From Streptomyces fildesensis (GTDB lineage: Bacteria > Actinomycetota > Actinomycetes > Streptomycetales > Streptomycetaceae), in the NCBI RefSeq assembly GCF_016107395.1, contig NZ_JAAIKO010000012.1, positions 62,001-126,000 of the forward strand: 64,000 nucleotides of DNA, in the 5' to 3' direction. The position numbers and the translations under genes are program-made. Below the pieces are notes generated by a model. It was given only the letters and a program-made list of their open reading frames with translations. It was not told the DNA's origin and searched no databases. This document shows positions 52,576-61,087 of the stretch, one piece after another (the first letter of the stretch is position 1; the number at the start of each line of letters is the position of its first letter).

Positions 52576-52589
52576 GGCCGGAGGCTTTC

Positions 52590-52835
52590 TCAGGCCTGAT
52601 CGAGGAAGCGGACGGACCATGCGTAGCCGCTGGTGCTACTGGAAGGGACCTGGCGGACTTCCGTCACCCGGCAGCCGTCATGGGCGTACTTGCGGGCGAA
52701 CCGGTCCAGGCGCTGTGCCTCGTCGAGTGCTTCCATGGACAGGGGAGCGCCCACGACGAGGTCCTCGTGCAGCGTCGCTCCGTCGGTGGCGTCGGTGGAA
52801 CAGGTACGGCATTGGTGCGTTGCGGGTAGGGGCAT
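52590..52835 (-). CDS. Hypothetical protein, 81 residues
   Basis: The small protein has CRTC near the N-terminus, a charged helix (SMEALDEAQRLDRFARKYA) and a C-terminal GYAWSVRFLDQA. The family is not recognised. Codon use is like real genes, and the helix is plausible, but no homology can be named. The CxxC is the only possible metal site. It lies 66 bp downstream of a GNAT gene on the same strand and might be cotranscribed. Confidence 0.5.
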   Translation of the reverse strand: MPLPATHQCRTCSTDATDGATLHEDLVVGAPLSMEALDEAQRLDRFARKYAHDGCRVTEVRQVPSSSTSGYAWSVRFLDQA

Positions 52836-52901
52836 GGTTCCAGTGTGCGCCTGATGTGCCGCATAGCCCGCATGCGTGCCTCCGGCCGATCCGGGGGATC
52901 G

Positions 52902-53504
52902 TCACCAGAGCTTGTCGATCTCGCCCGGATACAGCTCGATACGGGCGTGGGCGAACGCCTCCCGCCCCTCGCGTCCCGCGGTGGAGAAGAAGTCCGCCAT
53001 GGTGACCTTGCCGAAGCCCGGCTGGTCGCTCGGAAAGGGAGTCTGCGGCGTTCCCCCGATGAGCACGGCCCCGGGAAGCAGCTGCCAGCCGGCGCTCTCG
53101 TAGAACGTCTGGAGCGGCCGGTCGCAGGTGAACAACCCCAGGTCCAGGTCTCGTGCGGGCATCGCCTCCCGGGCGGCGGCCACCAGCTGTCGGCCATATC
53201 CGTGACCACGTGTGTCCTGGCGCGTCACCACGGTGCTCAGCCCGCCCACGGCATAGCGCCGCCCGGCGTGGACGATCTCCTTGGACAGGATGTCCAGCGC
53301 GGACAACACCGTGCCGTCCTCCACGAGGAGCATCGACAGCGGACGAAGCGCCGGATCATGGGTCGGCGCCTCGTCAGGGACCGGCCGGCCCTTCCCGGGC
53401 GGCCATGCCTGGTGCTGGATCTCCAGCACCTGGACCCGCAGCTCGGACGGAGTGGCCTCTTCGGGGAACGACAGGATCTGCACCTGCTGATTCTGTTCAC
53501 ACAC
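52902..53504 (-). CDS. GNAT family N-acetyltransferase
   Basis: The 200-residue protein has a GNAT core: SMLLVEDGTVLSALDILSKEI, YAVGGLSTVVTRQDTRGHGYGRQLV as acetyl-CoA site (RGHGYG), and a C-terminal RPLQTFYESAGWQLL. The last 40 residues (TMADFFSTAGREGREAF) resemble the extension of aminoglycoside-type GNATs, but the target is unknown. The start is a GTG at 53504 with no strong ribosome site. Confidence 0.87.
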   Translation of the reverse strand: MCEQNQQVQILSFPEEATPSELRVQVLEIQHQAWPPGKGRPVPDEAPTHDPALRPLSMLLVEDGTVLSALDILSKEIVHAGRRYAVGGLSTVVTRQDTRGHGYGRQLVAAAREAMPARDLDLGLFTCDRPLQTFYESAGWQLLPGAVLIGGTPQTPFPSDQPGFGKVTMADFFSTAGREGREAFAHARIELYPGEIDKLW

Positions 53505-53541
53505 CGCGCCGGCGCAAGCCCCGGCATGACCCGGGATCCGG

Positions 53542-53754
53542 TCACGGCTGCGTGGAGAGCCGGGTGTCGAGCGTCAGCGTGAGGTGGTGCACCGCGCGGT
53601 GGGGGACCGAGATGGCGTGGTACTCGCTGTAACGCACCGCGGGACCCGCACGGAAGTGCAGGCGCAGCAGTTCCTCGATCGCGGAGACCGTCGCTTCGTC
53701 GGCCGCCTCGATGCTGACGTTGCCGTATCCGTCGGGAAGCTCGTCTGTCCTCAT
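53542..53754 (-). CDS. Hypothetical protein, 70 residues
   Basis: The small protein (MRTDELPDGYGNVSIEAADEATV...) has a helix ATVSAIEELLRLHFR and a strand VHHLTLTLDTRLS. The segment from GNVSIEAADE onward resembles a short alpha-beta domain, and I cannot name the family. The frame is open upstream to 53865, but that part is Arg-rich and unlike protein, so ATG 53754 is chosen. It lies between two GNAT genes on the same strand. Confidence 0.55.
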   Translation of the reverse strand: MRTDELPDGYGNVSIEAADEATVSAIEELLRLHFRAGPAVRYSEYHAISVPHRAVHHLTLTLDTRLSTQP

Positions 53755-53875
53755 GTCTCTGTTGTAGGCCGACTCCGTCGACGGCGCTCGGTGGCGTGAA
53801 CGGAGCCGGTTGCCCGGGCCGGAACGGACCACTCCGCCGAAGCCGGGCCGTGCGCCCGAAAGCATTGACGCCTGC

Positions 53876-54316
53876 TCAGGCCAGCCGCAGCGTGATGTAG
53901 GCGATGGTGTCGCCCGGCAGCACGTACCTCTCGAATTCGACGAATCCGTGCGCCAGCGCGAACCGCAGCCCGTCCGTGTTGGATGCCAGGACGATCGTCT
54001 CGATCACCTCGGCGCCCAGCTTCCGCGCTTGTGCCAGCCCCTCCGCATAGATCTCGCCGCCGAACCCCTGCCCGCGGTGAGCGGGCAGCACCCGGGCGAT
54101 CAACGTGGCCGTCGAGGTGTCGTCCGTGGGCGGGCGCACCGTCGAGCAACCCACCAGAACGTCGCCGAGATACGCGACGTCCAACCGGTTGCGCCGCACG
54201 CGTTCGCGCACGTCGTCGAGGGACAGGGGGTCGGTCGGGATGATCAGGTTGTGGACGTGCTGCCAGTCCTTGACGGCGGCCTCGCCGTCGACCTGCTCGA
54301 TGCGGAGGTTGGGCAT
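53876..54316 (-). CDS. GNAT family N-acetyltransferase
   Basis: The 146-residue protein is a compact GNAT: DVAYLGDVLVGCSTVRPP, ATLIARVLPAHRGQGFGGEIYAEGLAQARKLG as acetyl-CoA site (RGQGFG), and TIVLASNTDGLRFALAHGFVEFERYVLPG. It probably acetylates a small molecule or peptide amine. ATG 54316 begins at MPNLRIEQVDG; sequence before it is not protein-like. A large hairpin separates it from the chitinase gene upstream on the same strand. Confidence 0.88.
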   Translation of the reverse strand: MPNLRIEQVDGEAAVKDWQHVHNLIIPTDPLSLDDVRERVRRNRLDVAYLGDVLVGCSTVRPPTDDTSTATLIARVLPAHRGQGFGGEIYAEGLAQARKLGAEVIETIVLASNTDGLRFALAHGFVEFERYVLPGDTIAYITLRLA

Positions 54317-54398
54317 CGGAACAGAGAATCGCACGCGTCGCCGGGCGTCAACCGATAACGGGCCTCGGGGCCGGAAGGGTTGAGCTCCGGGGACGCGG

Positions 54399-54446
54399 AC
54401 GCGGTGCTGCCCGGCGGGATGTGACATCCGCCGGGCAGCACCGCGT
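54399..54446 (-). terminator. Long hairpin terminator after the chitinase gene
   Basis: From 54399 the sequence ACGCGGTGCTGCCCGGCGG pairs with CCGCCGGGCAGCACCGCGT (54428-54446), a 19-bp perfect stem; GATGT/ACATC continues pairing with one bulge to a one-base loop. It is the strongest dyad in the window and lies 25 bases after the chitinase stop. Confidence 0.92.
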
Positions 54447-54470
54447 GGGAGTGGGTGGCTCAGGGTCGGG

Positions 54471-55994
54471 TCAGCAGGCGCCGAGGTCCTGCCAGACGCC
54501 CCACTCACCGGTGGTGCCGGGCTCCTCGCCCGTGGTCCACCACTTGGCCTTCCAGGTGTGGCCCTTGTGGGAGACCTGCATGCCGTTGGTGTACACGGCG
54601 CCGCTCGCCCAGGCGGCGGCGGTGCACTGGTGGCCCGTCCCGCCGGTGACGGTCAGGGTGTAGGTCGCCGTGTGGCTGCCGGAGGTACCCGAGCCGGTGA
54701 CGCTGATGGTGTAGGAACCCGATACGGTCGCCGCGGTCGTGGCGAGGGTGAGCGTCGAGGAGCCGCCCGCCGTCACCGAGGTGGGACTCAGCGAGGCGGT
54801 GACGCCTGCGGGGGCTCCGCTGACGGTGAGGCCGACCGTCTGCGCCTGGCCCGCCGTCACCGCGGTCTTCACGCTGCTGGTGGCCGAGCTGCCCGCGACC
54901 ACGGACCCGGAGGCGGGGGTGGCCGTCACCGAGAAGTCGTTGGTCGGGGTCGTGGTTCCGCTGGTGAAGGGCGCGAAGATGTGGGTGAAGTCCCAGGTGT
55001 TCTGCTGGATACCGGAGCAGTTGTCGGCGGCCGCGCCGCCCGGGCAGCCGCCGTTGTCACGCTGCAGTGCCCAGAACGAGAGGGTGTTGACGCCCTTGGA
55101 GACCGCCCAATTGTAGACCTGGGTGGCGTTGGCCACCGTGAAGGTCTCGGCCGGCCCGAAGTCGTCGACGCCCGGCATCTCGGTGATGCCGACCATGGCC
55201 CAGCGCTGGGCGGAGGTCTTACCGGGATAGAGCTGCCCGAGCTGGTTGTACAGGCCCGTTGCGGCGGTCTGGGTGTCGTTCGCCATGTTGTGGGTGGCGT
55301 TGTCGTAGTAGTCGAACGTCATGAGGTTCGCGACGTCGACCCGCGCGCCGTTGGCGACGGCGTTCTGCAGCACCGCGAGCCCGGTCGCGCCGAGGCCGCT
55401 GGTGGTCGTCGGGAGCGTGTAGGAGACCTCGACCTTGCGGCCGTTGGCCGCCGCCCAGTCCTGGACGAGCTTGATGGCCTTGTTCCGCCGGTCGATGCCC
55501 GCGGTGTTGTCCAGCGAGTCGACCTCGACGTCCATGTCGAGCCGCGAGATGTCGTAGGTCGTGATGACCTTCTCGTACGCGGCGGCGATCTGGTTGACGT
55601 CGGTACAGCTGTCGGCGATCTCGGTGCCGGTGCTGTCCGCGGTGTAGCCGCCGAACGAGGGGATGACGTCCCCGCCCCTGCCCTGAATGGTCTTGATGTC
55701 GGCGCCGAAGTTGGCGGCGGCGATCGGCATCCCGCTGTCGCCGTTCCAGTACACCGTGCAGGAGCCCTTGGTCGCCGCCTGGATGAACGCCATCGTCAGG
55801 TGCTTCGCACCGGACTGGGCGGCCAGGGCGGCGGGGCTCTCGCCGGTCCATGCCTCGAAGTAGGGGGCGAAGACGTGGGCCGGCAGGGGGGTGGCCGCCT
55901 GAGCCGTGCCGCCGCTGAGCGCGGCCAGGCCAACGGCGGCCACAGCGGTGACGGTCGCGGTGAGGACCGCGCGGAGGGAGCGCATGCTTCTCAT
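54471..55994 (-). CDS. Secreted GH18 chitinase with chitin-binding domain
   Basis: The 507-residue exoenzyme has a signal peptide (RSLRAVLTATVTAVAAVGLAAL; cleavage near AQA-AT), a GH18 barrel (residues about 38-350) with YDISRLDMDVE at 147-157, where D153, D155 and E157 form the DxDxE catalytic motif, a beta-sandwich repeat (about 362-455) and a CBM5/12-type domain ending [10 protein letters not shown]. The layout resembles ChiC/ChiD-type bacterial chitinases releasing chitobiose. The tail and repeat match the M4-M28 protease at 6521. ATG 55994 is chosen, with ATG 55985 possible. DasR-like boxes and a TTGACA lie upstream. Confidence 0.94.
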   Translation of the reverse strand: MRSMRSLRAVLTATVTAVAAVGLAALSGGTAQAATPLPAHVFAPYFEAWTGESPAALAAQSGAKHLTMAFIQAATKGSCTVYWNGDSGMPIAAANFGADIKTIQGRGGDVIPSFGGYTADSTGTEIADSCTDVNQIAAAYEKVITTYDISRLDMDVEVDSLDNTAGIDRRNKAIKLVQDWAAANGRKVEVSYTLPTTTSGLGATGLAVLQNAVANGARVDVANLMTFDYYDNATHNMANDTQTAATGLYNQLGQLYPGKTSAQRWAMVGITEMPGVDDFGPAETFTVANATQVYNWAVSKGVNTLSFWALQRDNGGCPGGAAADNCSGIQQNTWDFTHIFAPFTSGTTTPTNDFSVTATPASGSVVAGSSATSSVKTAVTAGQAQTVGLTVSGAPAGVTASLSPTSVTAGGSSTLTLATTAATVSGSYTISVTGSGTSGSHTATYTLTVTGGTGHQCTAAAWASGAVYTNGMQVSHKGHTWKAKWWTTGEEPGTTGEWGVWQDLGAC

Positions 55995-56078
55995 GCTTGT
56001 CCAAGCTGTGAGGGGGGTGGCCGCCAATTCCCTTGGTGCGGGGCGGCTTTGAGTATGGGACCCCTTGAGCAGGTAGCA

Positions 56079-56112
56079 TGTCAATGGTCTGGACCAAGAT
56101 AGGACTAGACCA
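56079..56112 (-). promoter_or_regulatory. Chitinase promoter with two DasR-like boxes
   Basis: On the minus strand, TGGTCTAGTCCT (56112-56101) and TGGTCCAGACCA (56096-56085) are 12-bp direct repeats spaced 16 bp apart, close to the TGGTCCAGACCT repeats described for streptomycete chitinase promoters and to the DasR consensus. TTGACA (56084-56079), a perfect -35, follows the second box with no gap. The rest of 55995-56256 shows no gene. Chitin induction through DasR is inferred from known systems. Confidence 0.85.
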
Positions 56113-56256
56113 ATACCCGGATGGGCTCGCCTCCCGCCAGTCCAGCGGGCGCTCAGCGCAGTGGACCACGCCCGGACGCCGCCGCACGTTGGCCGGAACA
56201 GTACGTGCACGGGCCGGCCCCCGCGGTCGCGGAAGCCGGCCCGTACGGGGTGTGGA

Positions 56257-56706
56257 TCAGGCTGCGCCCTCGGTGCTCCAGCCCGGGACCTGGAACCGGG
56301 CAGTGAGGTCCGTGCTGCGGACCTCCTCGCCGCAGTCGCGGCAGACGACGGCGGGATCGAGGTCGGCGCCGCAGGAGTGCTCGAAGACGGTCGGCGGCAG
56401 ATCCGTCAGATGCTGGTCGCCCCAGTGCATCAGCATGAGGAGCACCGGGCGCAGGTCGCGGCCGGCCGCGGTCGCGACGTACTCGAACCGGGGCGGCCGC
56501 TCGTTGTAGAGGCTCTTCTCCAGGACTCCCACCTCCACCAAGCGGCGCAGCCGGGCGGCGAGGATGTCGCGCGGGGCTCCGGTGTTACGCGCGATGGCAT
56601 CGAAGCGCCGGACGCCGAAGAAGACCTCGCGCAGCACCAGCAGGGAGTACTTCTCGCCGATCATGCCGAGCGCGTCGGCGATCGAGCAGGGGCGCGATGT
56701 GGTCAT
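56257..56706 (-). CDS. HxlR family transcriptional regulator
   Basis: The 149-residue winged-helix protein begins SRPCSIADALGMIGEKYSLLVLREVFFGVRRF and continues GAPRDILAARLRRLVEVGVLEK, the HxlR core. The C-terminus has C-(x)n-CRDCG cysteines, which could bind metal. ATG 56706 is chosen; ATG 56736 would add ten residues. It is divergent from the thiolase gene, and the 125 bp between hold TTGCATATCCAA (56731-56742), an imperfect dyad that could be its operator. Confidence 0.9.
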   Translation of the reverse strand: MTTSRPCSIADALGMIGEKYSLLVLREVFFGVRRFDAIARNTGAPRDILAARLRRLVEVGVLEKSLYNERPPRFEYVATAAGRDLRPVLLMLMHWGDQHLTDLPPTVFEHSCGADLDPAVVCRDCGEEVRSTDLTARFQVPGWSTEGAA

Positions 56707-56831
56707 ACCTCCACCGTAGACCAGGTGGGTTTGCATATCCAACCTACGGCGCTATGGTGAATCCAGTTTTCCAACTTACTGATCGCGTTCGAGAGCTGCG
56801 AGAGCTTTCGAGAGTTGAGGAGGCGACCGCC

Positions 56832-58015
56832 ATGCGCGACGCCGTCATCGTCGAAGCCGTCCGTACCCCGATCGGAAAGGGCCGGCCGACGGGCACGCTC
56901 GCCGGCGTGCACCCGGTCGAGCTGCTCGCCCACACCCTGCGCACCCTCATCGACCGGGCCGGCATGGATCCGGCGCTCGTCGACGACGTGGTCGGCGGCT
57001 GTGTCGACCAGGTGGGTGAGCAGGCCATGAACACCACTCGTTACGCCTGGCTGTCGGCCGGTTCCCGGACTCCGTGCCGGCGACCACGGTGGACCGTCAG
57101 TGCGGCTCCTCGCAGCAGGCCGTCCACTTCGCGGCCCAGGGAGTCATCGCCGGGGCCTACGACCTGGTCGTGGCGTGTGGCGTCGAGTCGATGAGCCGGG
57201 TGCCGATGTGGTCCAACGTCCCGGCGGGCGCCGACCCGTTCGGCCCGGGGATCGCGGCCCGCTACCCCGACGGGCTCGTCCCGCAGGGCATCAGCGCCGA
57301 GCTGATCGCCGCCAAGTGGTCCATCACCCGCGATCGGATGGACGACTTCGCCACCACGTCCCACCGCCGCGCGGCCGCCGCCCACGCGGACGGTCGCTTC
57401 GTCGCCGAAATCGCCCCCGTGACCACGGATGCCGGTGTGGTCGACACCGACGAATCCGTCCGTCCCGGCACCACGCCGGAGGTGCTCGCCGGCCTCCGCC
57501 CGTCGTTCGCCGACCCCGCCTTCGCCGAGCGGTACCCGCAGATCAACTGGTCGGTGACGGCCGGAAACAGCAGCCCGGTCAACGACGGCGCCTCCGCCGT
57601 CCTGATCACGTCCAGCGAAACGGCCGCCAAGCTGGGGCTGCGGCCCAAGGCCCGGCTGCACAGTTTCGCCGTCACGGGCTCGGACCCGCTCATGATGCTG
57701 ACCGGAGTCGTCCCCGCCACAGAGAAAGTGCTGCGCCGGGCCGGACTCGGACTGGACGACATCGATCTGTTCGAGGTCAACGAGGCCTTCGCGAGTGTGG
57801 TCCTGGCCTGGCTCCAGGAGACCGGAGCCGACCCCGCCAAGGTGAACGTCAACGGTGGCGCCATCGCACTCGGCCACCCGCTCGGCGCCAGCGGCACCCG
57901 ACTCATGACCACGCTCGTCAACGCCATGGGACAGCGCGGCGCGCGGTACGCCCTGCAGACGATGTGCGAGGCCGGCGGACTCGCCAACGCCACCATTCTG
58001 GAGTCGCTCCAGTAG
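56832..58015 (+). pseudogene. Acetyl-CoA acyltransferase (thiolase, FadA5-like) with frameshift
   Basis: The first frame from ATG 56832 (GGAGG upstream) gives RDAVIVEAVRTPIGKG through AMNTTRYAWLSAG, then leaves the family. The second frame, ending at 58015, resumes with FPDSVPATTVDRQCGSSQQA and continues to the end. The change falls at about 57057-57064, where one base is missing relative to the expected GCC-GGN-TTC-CCG. All catalytic parts remain: Cys in DRQCGSS, His in GHPLGASG and Cys in MCEAGG. Intact, it would be a thiolase of about 395 residues resembling steroid/acyl-CoA thiolases. It is a pseudogene or a sequencing error. Confidence 0.88.
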
Positions 58016-58039
58016 TCAGTGGTCCGTGATGGGAGCGGC

Positions 58040-58612
58040 TCAGGCCACCGCGTGTTCCCGTTTCTGCGGGCCGACCAGCCGCGCCACCCCGGCCAGGACC
58101 GCCCGCGCCTCGCCCGTGAGGCCGGGAGCGGCCCGGAAGTGGCCCGCTTCGTCGAGGTGGTCCTCGATGGCCGGGATCGAGAGCGTGTGCGCGGCGGGGC
58201 GGAGGCCCACACGTGAGAGGACCGGCCGGATCATCTCGACGGCCGGGGCGCCGCCCGACGCTCCAGTGCTGTAGCTGATGAGTCCCACCGGTTTGCCCTG
58301 CCACTCCTGGTAGAGGGAGTCGATGGCGTTCTTGAGGGGAGCGGTGAAGCCGCCGTTGTACATCGGCAAGACGAAGACGAAGCACTCGGCGGCGCCGATC
58401 ACCGCGCTCCAGTCCTTGGTGTGCTGGTGCACGTAGTGACCGTCGGACGGCAGGCCGGGTTCGTCCAGGAACGGCAGGGCGACCTCGGCCAGGTCGATCA
58501 GGGTGGAGTCGAACGGGCCCTGGGCGGTGGCGAGTTCGGTGACCCAGCGGGCGAGGGCGCGGCCCGAGGAGGTGGGTCGGGTACTGGCGGAGATGATGTG
58601 CAGCCGGGTCAC
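58040..58612 (-). CDS. NADPH-dependent FMN reductase family protein
   Basis: The 190-residue flavodoxin-fold protein has LHIISASTRPTSSGRALARWV (phosphate loop for FMN), LPFLDEPGLP, FVLPMYNGGFTAPLKNAIDSLY and GLISYSTGASGG. These fit the NAD(P)H:FMN or quinone reductase family that protects against quinones. GTG 58612 has GGAGG five bases upstream; the TTG at 58624 is less likely. It is divergent from a MarR regulator with shared repeats between, which suggests redox- or quinone-responsive control. Confidence 0.92.
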   Translation of the reverse strand: MTRLHIISASTRPTSSGRALARWVTELATAQGPFDSTLIDLAEVALPFLDEPGLPSDGHYVHQHTKDWSAVIGAAECFVFVLPMYNGGFTAPLKNAIDSLYQEWQGKPVGLISYSTGASGGAPAVEMIRPVLSRVGLRPAAHTLSIPAIEDHLDEAGHFRAAPGLTGEARAVLAGVARLVGPQKREHAVA

Positions 58613-58621
58613 GGTGCCTCC

Positions 58622-58675
58622 CAAGTAGTTGACGTGTCACGCATAACGCTAGAGACAAGTAGATGACACGTCAAC
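58622..58675. promoter_or_regulatory. MarR operators between FMN reductase and MarR genes
   Basis: GTTGACGTGTCA (58628-58639) and TGACACGTCAAC (58664-58675) form a perfect 12-bp inverted repeat with a 24-bp spacer. The same bases also sit in a direct repeat CAAGTAG-N-TGAC-NN-GTCA (58622 and 58656, 34 bp apart), so each copy is itself a near-palindrome. Two such sites flanking divergent starts fit binding by two MarR dimers. The repeats are certain; the binder is inferred from position. Confidence 0.85.
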
Positions 58676-58697
58676 CATGGCCCGGTAGGCTGGGGCG

Positions 58698-59171
58698 ATG
58701 ACCGAGGAACCCCGCTGGCTGACCGACCGTGAACAACGGGCATGGCAGGCGTACCGAAGGATGTTCCTGCTGCTCAACGCCCAGCTCGCTCGTGATCTCG
58801 GGCAGGACAGCGGCCTCTCGGAGCCCGACTACGACGTGCTGTCCTCCCTCGGCGCCGGCCCCCGCCACCGGCGGCGGATCAGCGACCTCGCCGACCACAT
58901 GCTCTGGTCGCGCAGCCGTCTCTCGCACCATCTGGCGCGGATGGAGAAGCGGGGTCTGGTGGTGCGCGAGGAATGCGACACCGACGGCCGCGGCGCGATC
59001 GTCGCGCTGACCGAGGACGGCTTGCTGACGCTCGACCAGGCCGCGCCGTTGCATGTGGAGTCCGTGCGCAGACACTTCATCGATCTGCTGGACCCCGAGC
59101 AGATCGACGCGTTCGCCGGTATCGGAGAACGCGTCGTGAACCGGCTCGCCCCCACCGGGGACGACGGCTGA
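58698..59171 (+). CDS. MarR family transcriptional regulator
   Basis: The 157-residue protein has the MarR winged helix: LSEPDYDVLSSLGAG, ISDLADHMLWSRSRLSHHLARMEKRGLVVREECDTDGRG and a C-terminal dimer helix. It carries only one Cys (EECDTDGRG), in the wing, so a thiol-based signal is possible but unproven. It is divergent from the FMN reductase and should repress it and itself through the repeats at 58622-58675. Confidence 0.93.
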   Translation: MTEEPRWLTDREQRAWQAYRRMFLLLNAQLARDLGQDSGLSEPDYDVLSSLGAGPRHRRRISDLADHMLWSRSRLSHHLARMEKRGLVVREECDTDGRGAIVALTEDGLLTLDQAAPLHVESVRRHFIDLLDPEQIDAFAGIGERVVNRLAPTGDDG

Positions 59172-59243
59172 CGGCCCATGCCTGTCCGACCCCCGGGCAC
59201 GTCGCCGTGATCACGCACCCCGTTCATCTGGGAAACTTCGGAC

Positions 59244-59948
59244 ATGAAGCCAACCGATGCCACCACCGGTGCCACGATCACGGCCCCGCGCTCCGGGGAA
59301 GAGATCCGCGCGTACCTGGTCGGACGGCTGAACGCCGCCCTGCCCCGGCCGGAGATGTTCGGCGGGGAGATCGCCCTGCGGACCCTCATCGATCACCTGG
59401 CCTTCGTGGACAACCGCGAACAGGCCTGGGGGGATGAGAACGAGGCGCTGCGGGCGAGTGGGGCGTTCCAGGCAACCGGTGTCATCGGCGGATTCGCCCT
59501 TATGCTGCCGGACCACCGCGACCAGAAGGCCGCGGCCTCCGTCTACGCCGAGTTCGCCCATCGCAACGGCTGGCTGGAGCTGGACCGGGCGCTCACGCCC
59601 GAGGAGTACCAGGCGCTGCTCGGCGAGGTGCCCGGCTGGTGCTCGGAGAACAAGTGGTTCACCGATGTGGTCGAGTCGTTCGGGCCGCCCTCGCTGCTCA
59701 TCGGCGGTACGAATCCGCAGTTCCCGAAGACGCTGGGCTACGCCACCGAGCGCCCCGGGGATCCGATGGTCTTCTTCCACCTCTGGAACGGGACCCGGCC
59801 GGGAAACCCGCCGGGGGGTGCGCCGATGTACGGCCAGCCCGTCGTGATGGCGGTGCGCCGCGCCGACGGTGGCGACGGCCCGTTTTCCGACACGTTCACC
59901 TTCACCCCGGAGGGCGCGCACCGCAGGCCGCCGCCGCAGGAGTACTGA
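59244..59948 (+). CDS. Conserved hypothetical protein, 234 residues
   Basis: I do not recognise a named family. The soluble protein contains RAYLVGRLNAALPRPEMFGGEIALRTLIDHLAFVD, a Trp-rich middle (NGWLELDRALTPEEY; GWCSENKWFTDVVESFGPPSLLIGGTNP) and a final PFSDTFTFTPEG. There is no signal peptide or membrane segment. Codon use is normal. It may be cotranscribed with MarR (72 bp gap), but the minor spacing and different type of protein make this uncertain. Confidence 0.75.
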   Translation: MKPTDATTGATITAPRSGEEIRAYLVGRLNAALPRPEMFGGEIALRTLIDHLAFVDNREQAWGDENEALRASGAFQATGVIGGFALMLPDHRDQKAAASVYAEFAHRNGWLELDRALTPEEYQALLGEVPGWCSENKWFTDVVESFGPPSLLIGGTNPQFPKTLGYATERPGDPMVFFHLWNGTRPGNPPGGAPMYGQPVVMAVRRADGGDGPFSDTFTFTPEGAHRRPPPQEY

Positions 59949-60007
59949 TCACGGCCGGGATCGCGTGACCCTATGAACTGTTGATGGCCCTTGCTACCCT
60001 CCGCCGC

Positions 60008-61087
60008 ATGATTTCCACGGTTGTCTGGGGCACCGGAAATGTCGGGCGCGCTGCCGTCCGTGCCGTCGAGGCTCACCCGGCGCTGAAACTCGTGAACGTG
60101 CTTGTCCACAACCCCGAGAAGGTCGGCCGTGACGCGGGCGATCTCAGCGGGCTCGACTACCCGTTGGGTGTCGCGGCGACCGATGACATCGACGCGGTGC
60201 TGGCCGCCGGTCCCCGAGCAGTGGTGTACGCGGCATCCGGTGACATCCGTCCCGACGAGGCACTCGCCGACATCGTCAGGGCGCTCCGGGCCGGGGCCGT
60301 GGTCGTCAGCCCAGCGCTGTACCCGCTCTACGACCACCGCAACGCCCCGGCGGAGTTCCGCGAACCGGTGCTGGCCGCCATCGCGGAGGGCGGCGGCTCG
60401 CTGTTCGCCTCCGGGGTCGACCCGGGCTGGGGCAACGACGTACTGCCCCTGTTGATCAGTGGACTCGGCACCACCGTCGATGTGATCCGCTGTCAGGAGA
60501 TCTTCGACTACTCCACCTACGAGCAGCCGGAATCCGTCCGGTACCTCGTCGGCATGGGCCAGCCGATGGACTACGAGCCGCTGATGCTGATGGAGACGAT
60601 CCCCACCATGGTGTGGGGCGGTCAGATACGGATGATGGCCCGGGCGCTCGGCGTCGAACTCGACGAGATCCGCGAGACGATGGCCCGGCGGCCGCTCGAG
60701 ACCACCGTGACCACCAGGACGATGGGCGAGTTCGAAGCCGGCACCCAGGGCGCGGTGCGGTTCGAGGTACAGGGCATCGTCGAGGGCGAGGCCCGCATCG
60801 TCATCGAGCACGTCACCCGTATCCACCCGTCCTGCGCACCGGACTGGCCGACGCCGCCCGACGGCACCGGCGCACACCGGGTGATCATCGAGGGCCGGCC
60901 GCGTATCGAGGTCACCATCGAGGCAAGTGACGAGGGCGAGAACCGGTCCGCGGGCGGGAACGCCACCGCGGTCGGCCGGCTGGTGGGCGCCATCGACTGG
61001 CTCGTGGACGCGGAGCCCGGACTCTACGACGCACTCGACGTCCCGCTGCGTCCCGCAGTCGGCAAACTCGGAAGGAAGCAACGATGA
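60008..61087 (+). CDS. Dihydrodipicolinate-reductase-like NAD(P)-binding protein
   Basis: The 359-residue protein begins with a Rossmann motif VVWGTGNVGRAAVRAV and contains AVVYAASGDIRPDEALADIV, SGVDPGWGNDVLPLLIS and EIFDYSTYEQPES. It belongs to the DapB-fold group that includes 2,4-diaminopentanoate dehydrogenase and amine dehydrogenase-like proteins; the substrate here is unknown. ATG 60008 has no ribosome site, but TACCCT eight bases before it could be a -10 of a leaderless transcript. It is coupled by ATGA overlap (61084-61087) to the next gene. Confidence 0.85.
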   Translation: MISTVVWGTGNVGRAAVRAVEAHPALKLVNVLVHNPEKVGRDAGDLSGLDYPLGVAATDDIDAVLAAGPRAVVYAASGDIRPDEALADIVRALRAGAVVVSPALYPLYDHRNAPAEFREPVLAAIAEGGGSLFASGVDPGWGNDVLPLLISGLGTTVDVIRCQEIFDYSTYEQPESVRYLVGMGQPMDYEPLMLMETIPTMVWGGQIRMMARALGVELDEIRETMARRPLETTVTTRTMGEFEAGTQGAVRFEVQGIVEGEARIVIEHVTRIHPSCAPDWPTPPDGTGAHRVIIEGRPRIEVTIEASDEGENRSAGGNATAVGRLVGAIDWLVDAEPGLYDALDVPLRPAVGKLGRKQR

